Shown here piece by piece: positions 45,876 to 45,987 of a stretch of DNA of 45,987 nt. Each line of letters begins with the position of its first letter. Within the stretch, counting starts at the first letter, position 1. The notes beneath the pieces were generated by a model. That model worked only from the letters and a program-made list of their open reading frames with translations, made no database searches and had not been told where the DNA came from. This DNA comes from Alteromonas profundi (GTDB taxonomy: Bacteria; Pseudomonadota; Gammaproteobacteria; Enterobacterales; Alteromonadaceae). The stretch spans positions 1-45,987 of the forward strand of contig NZ_JAAAWN010000030.1 in NCBI RefSeq assembly GCF_010500865.1, given 5' to 3'. The position numbers and the translations under genes are program-made.

Positions 45876-45987
45876 TTAATTTGGCCACCCATTAAGAAAG
45901 AAATGTTATGCTAATAAGCATACAAATTTGGGTGAAAAAATGACGAAATTAAAACGTGCAACGTATTCTGCTGCAATCAAATTAGAA
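45876..45987 (+). mobile_element. Insertion sequence end with transposase OrfA start, cut by the window edge
   Basis: TGGCCACCCATTAAG from 45882 looks like an IS end, followed by a TATGC-taata-GCATA hairpin and a ribosome-binding site GGGTGA. An ATG at 45940 opens MTKLKRATYSAAIKLE, the N-terminus of an IS3-family OrfA-type (HTH_Tnp_1) transposase. The exact left end is not certain. The element breaks the gene to its left and continues past the window. Confidence 0.7.
45940..45987 (+). CDS. Transposase OrfA, 5' fragment
   Basis: Sixteen codons, MTKLKRATYSAAIKLE, running off the window edge. K-R-x-T-Y-S-x-x-x-K-L-E matches the first turn of HTH_Tnp_1 transposases. Preceded by GGGTGA about 6 nt before the ATG. 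Confidence 0.7.
   Translation, partial: MTKLKRATYSAAIKLE

Noticed and set aside
34194..45987. CRISPR array or retron in the defence-type region
   Set aside because: No regularly spaced repeats and no reverse transcriptase are present, even though some retrons carry similar ATPase-HNH effectors.

Overview
The window looks like the chromosome of a marine gammaproteobacterium close to Alteromonas (Alteromonadaceae). This is inferred from protein resemblance and gene order (for example orn/rsgA-psd and yibN-grxC-secB-gpsA facing envC-yibQ) and from an envelope-rich gene set with a large TonB receptor. No search was run, so genus level is an inference.

Positions 1 to about 34100 are core-like. 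In order: a YghU-type glutathione transferase; a monofunctional catalase; a six-gene arginine operon argC-B-F-G-H-A on the minus strand; mgsA; an unrecognised Ser/Thr-rich protein; a flgH-flgT pair; a Cpx-type envelope stress module (a CpxP/Spy-like periplasmic protein divergent from cpxR-cpxA); pldB; trmL; gpsA-secB-grxC-yibN; envC and yibQ; a MerC-like membrane protein behind a probable Zur box; ugpQ, an EamA permease, psd, rsgA and orn; two tandem tRNA-Gly(GCC) genes with a third tRNA 3' fragment between them; and a TonB receptor followed by a TPR-sulfotransferase.

Positions 34194 to the end are accessory: visibly AT-richer, with broken genes, long non-coding stretches and mobile elements. 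They hold a truncated hotdog-fold gene next to an intact DUF4442 gene, a HipA_2-like kinase overlapping an unrecognised partner, a Septu-like ATPase plus HNH nuclease pair, an XRE regulator with two matching operators, an IS21-family element (40069-42623) inserted with a 5-bp duplication into a small HTH gene, a two-gene operon whose second product starts with a PD-(D/E)xK-like domain and whose first gene is cut at its 5' end by another element, and the first 16 codons of that element's transposase. This reads as a defence island that is still being rearranged.

The most interesting regulatory signal is in the leader of the arg operon. The minus strand carries a 36-codon ORF with its own Shine-Dalgarno sequence and three Arg codons near its end. 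It is followed by a 17-bp stem and a U-run just before argC. Short competing helices sit where ribosome-mediated transcription attenuation would need them. I know of no described arginine-codon attenuator for bacterial arg biosynthesis, so this is the main candidate for an undescribed system. The second candidate is the nuclease-like operon at 42973-45875.
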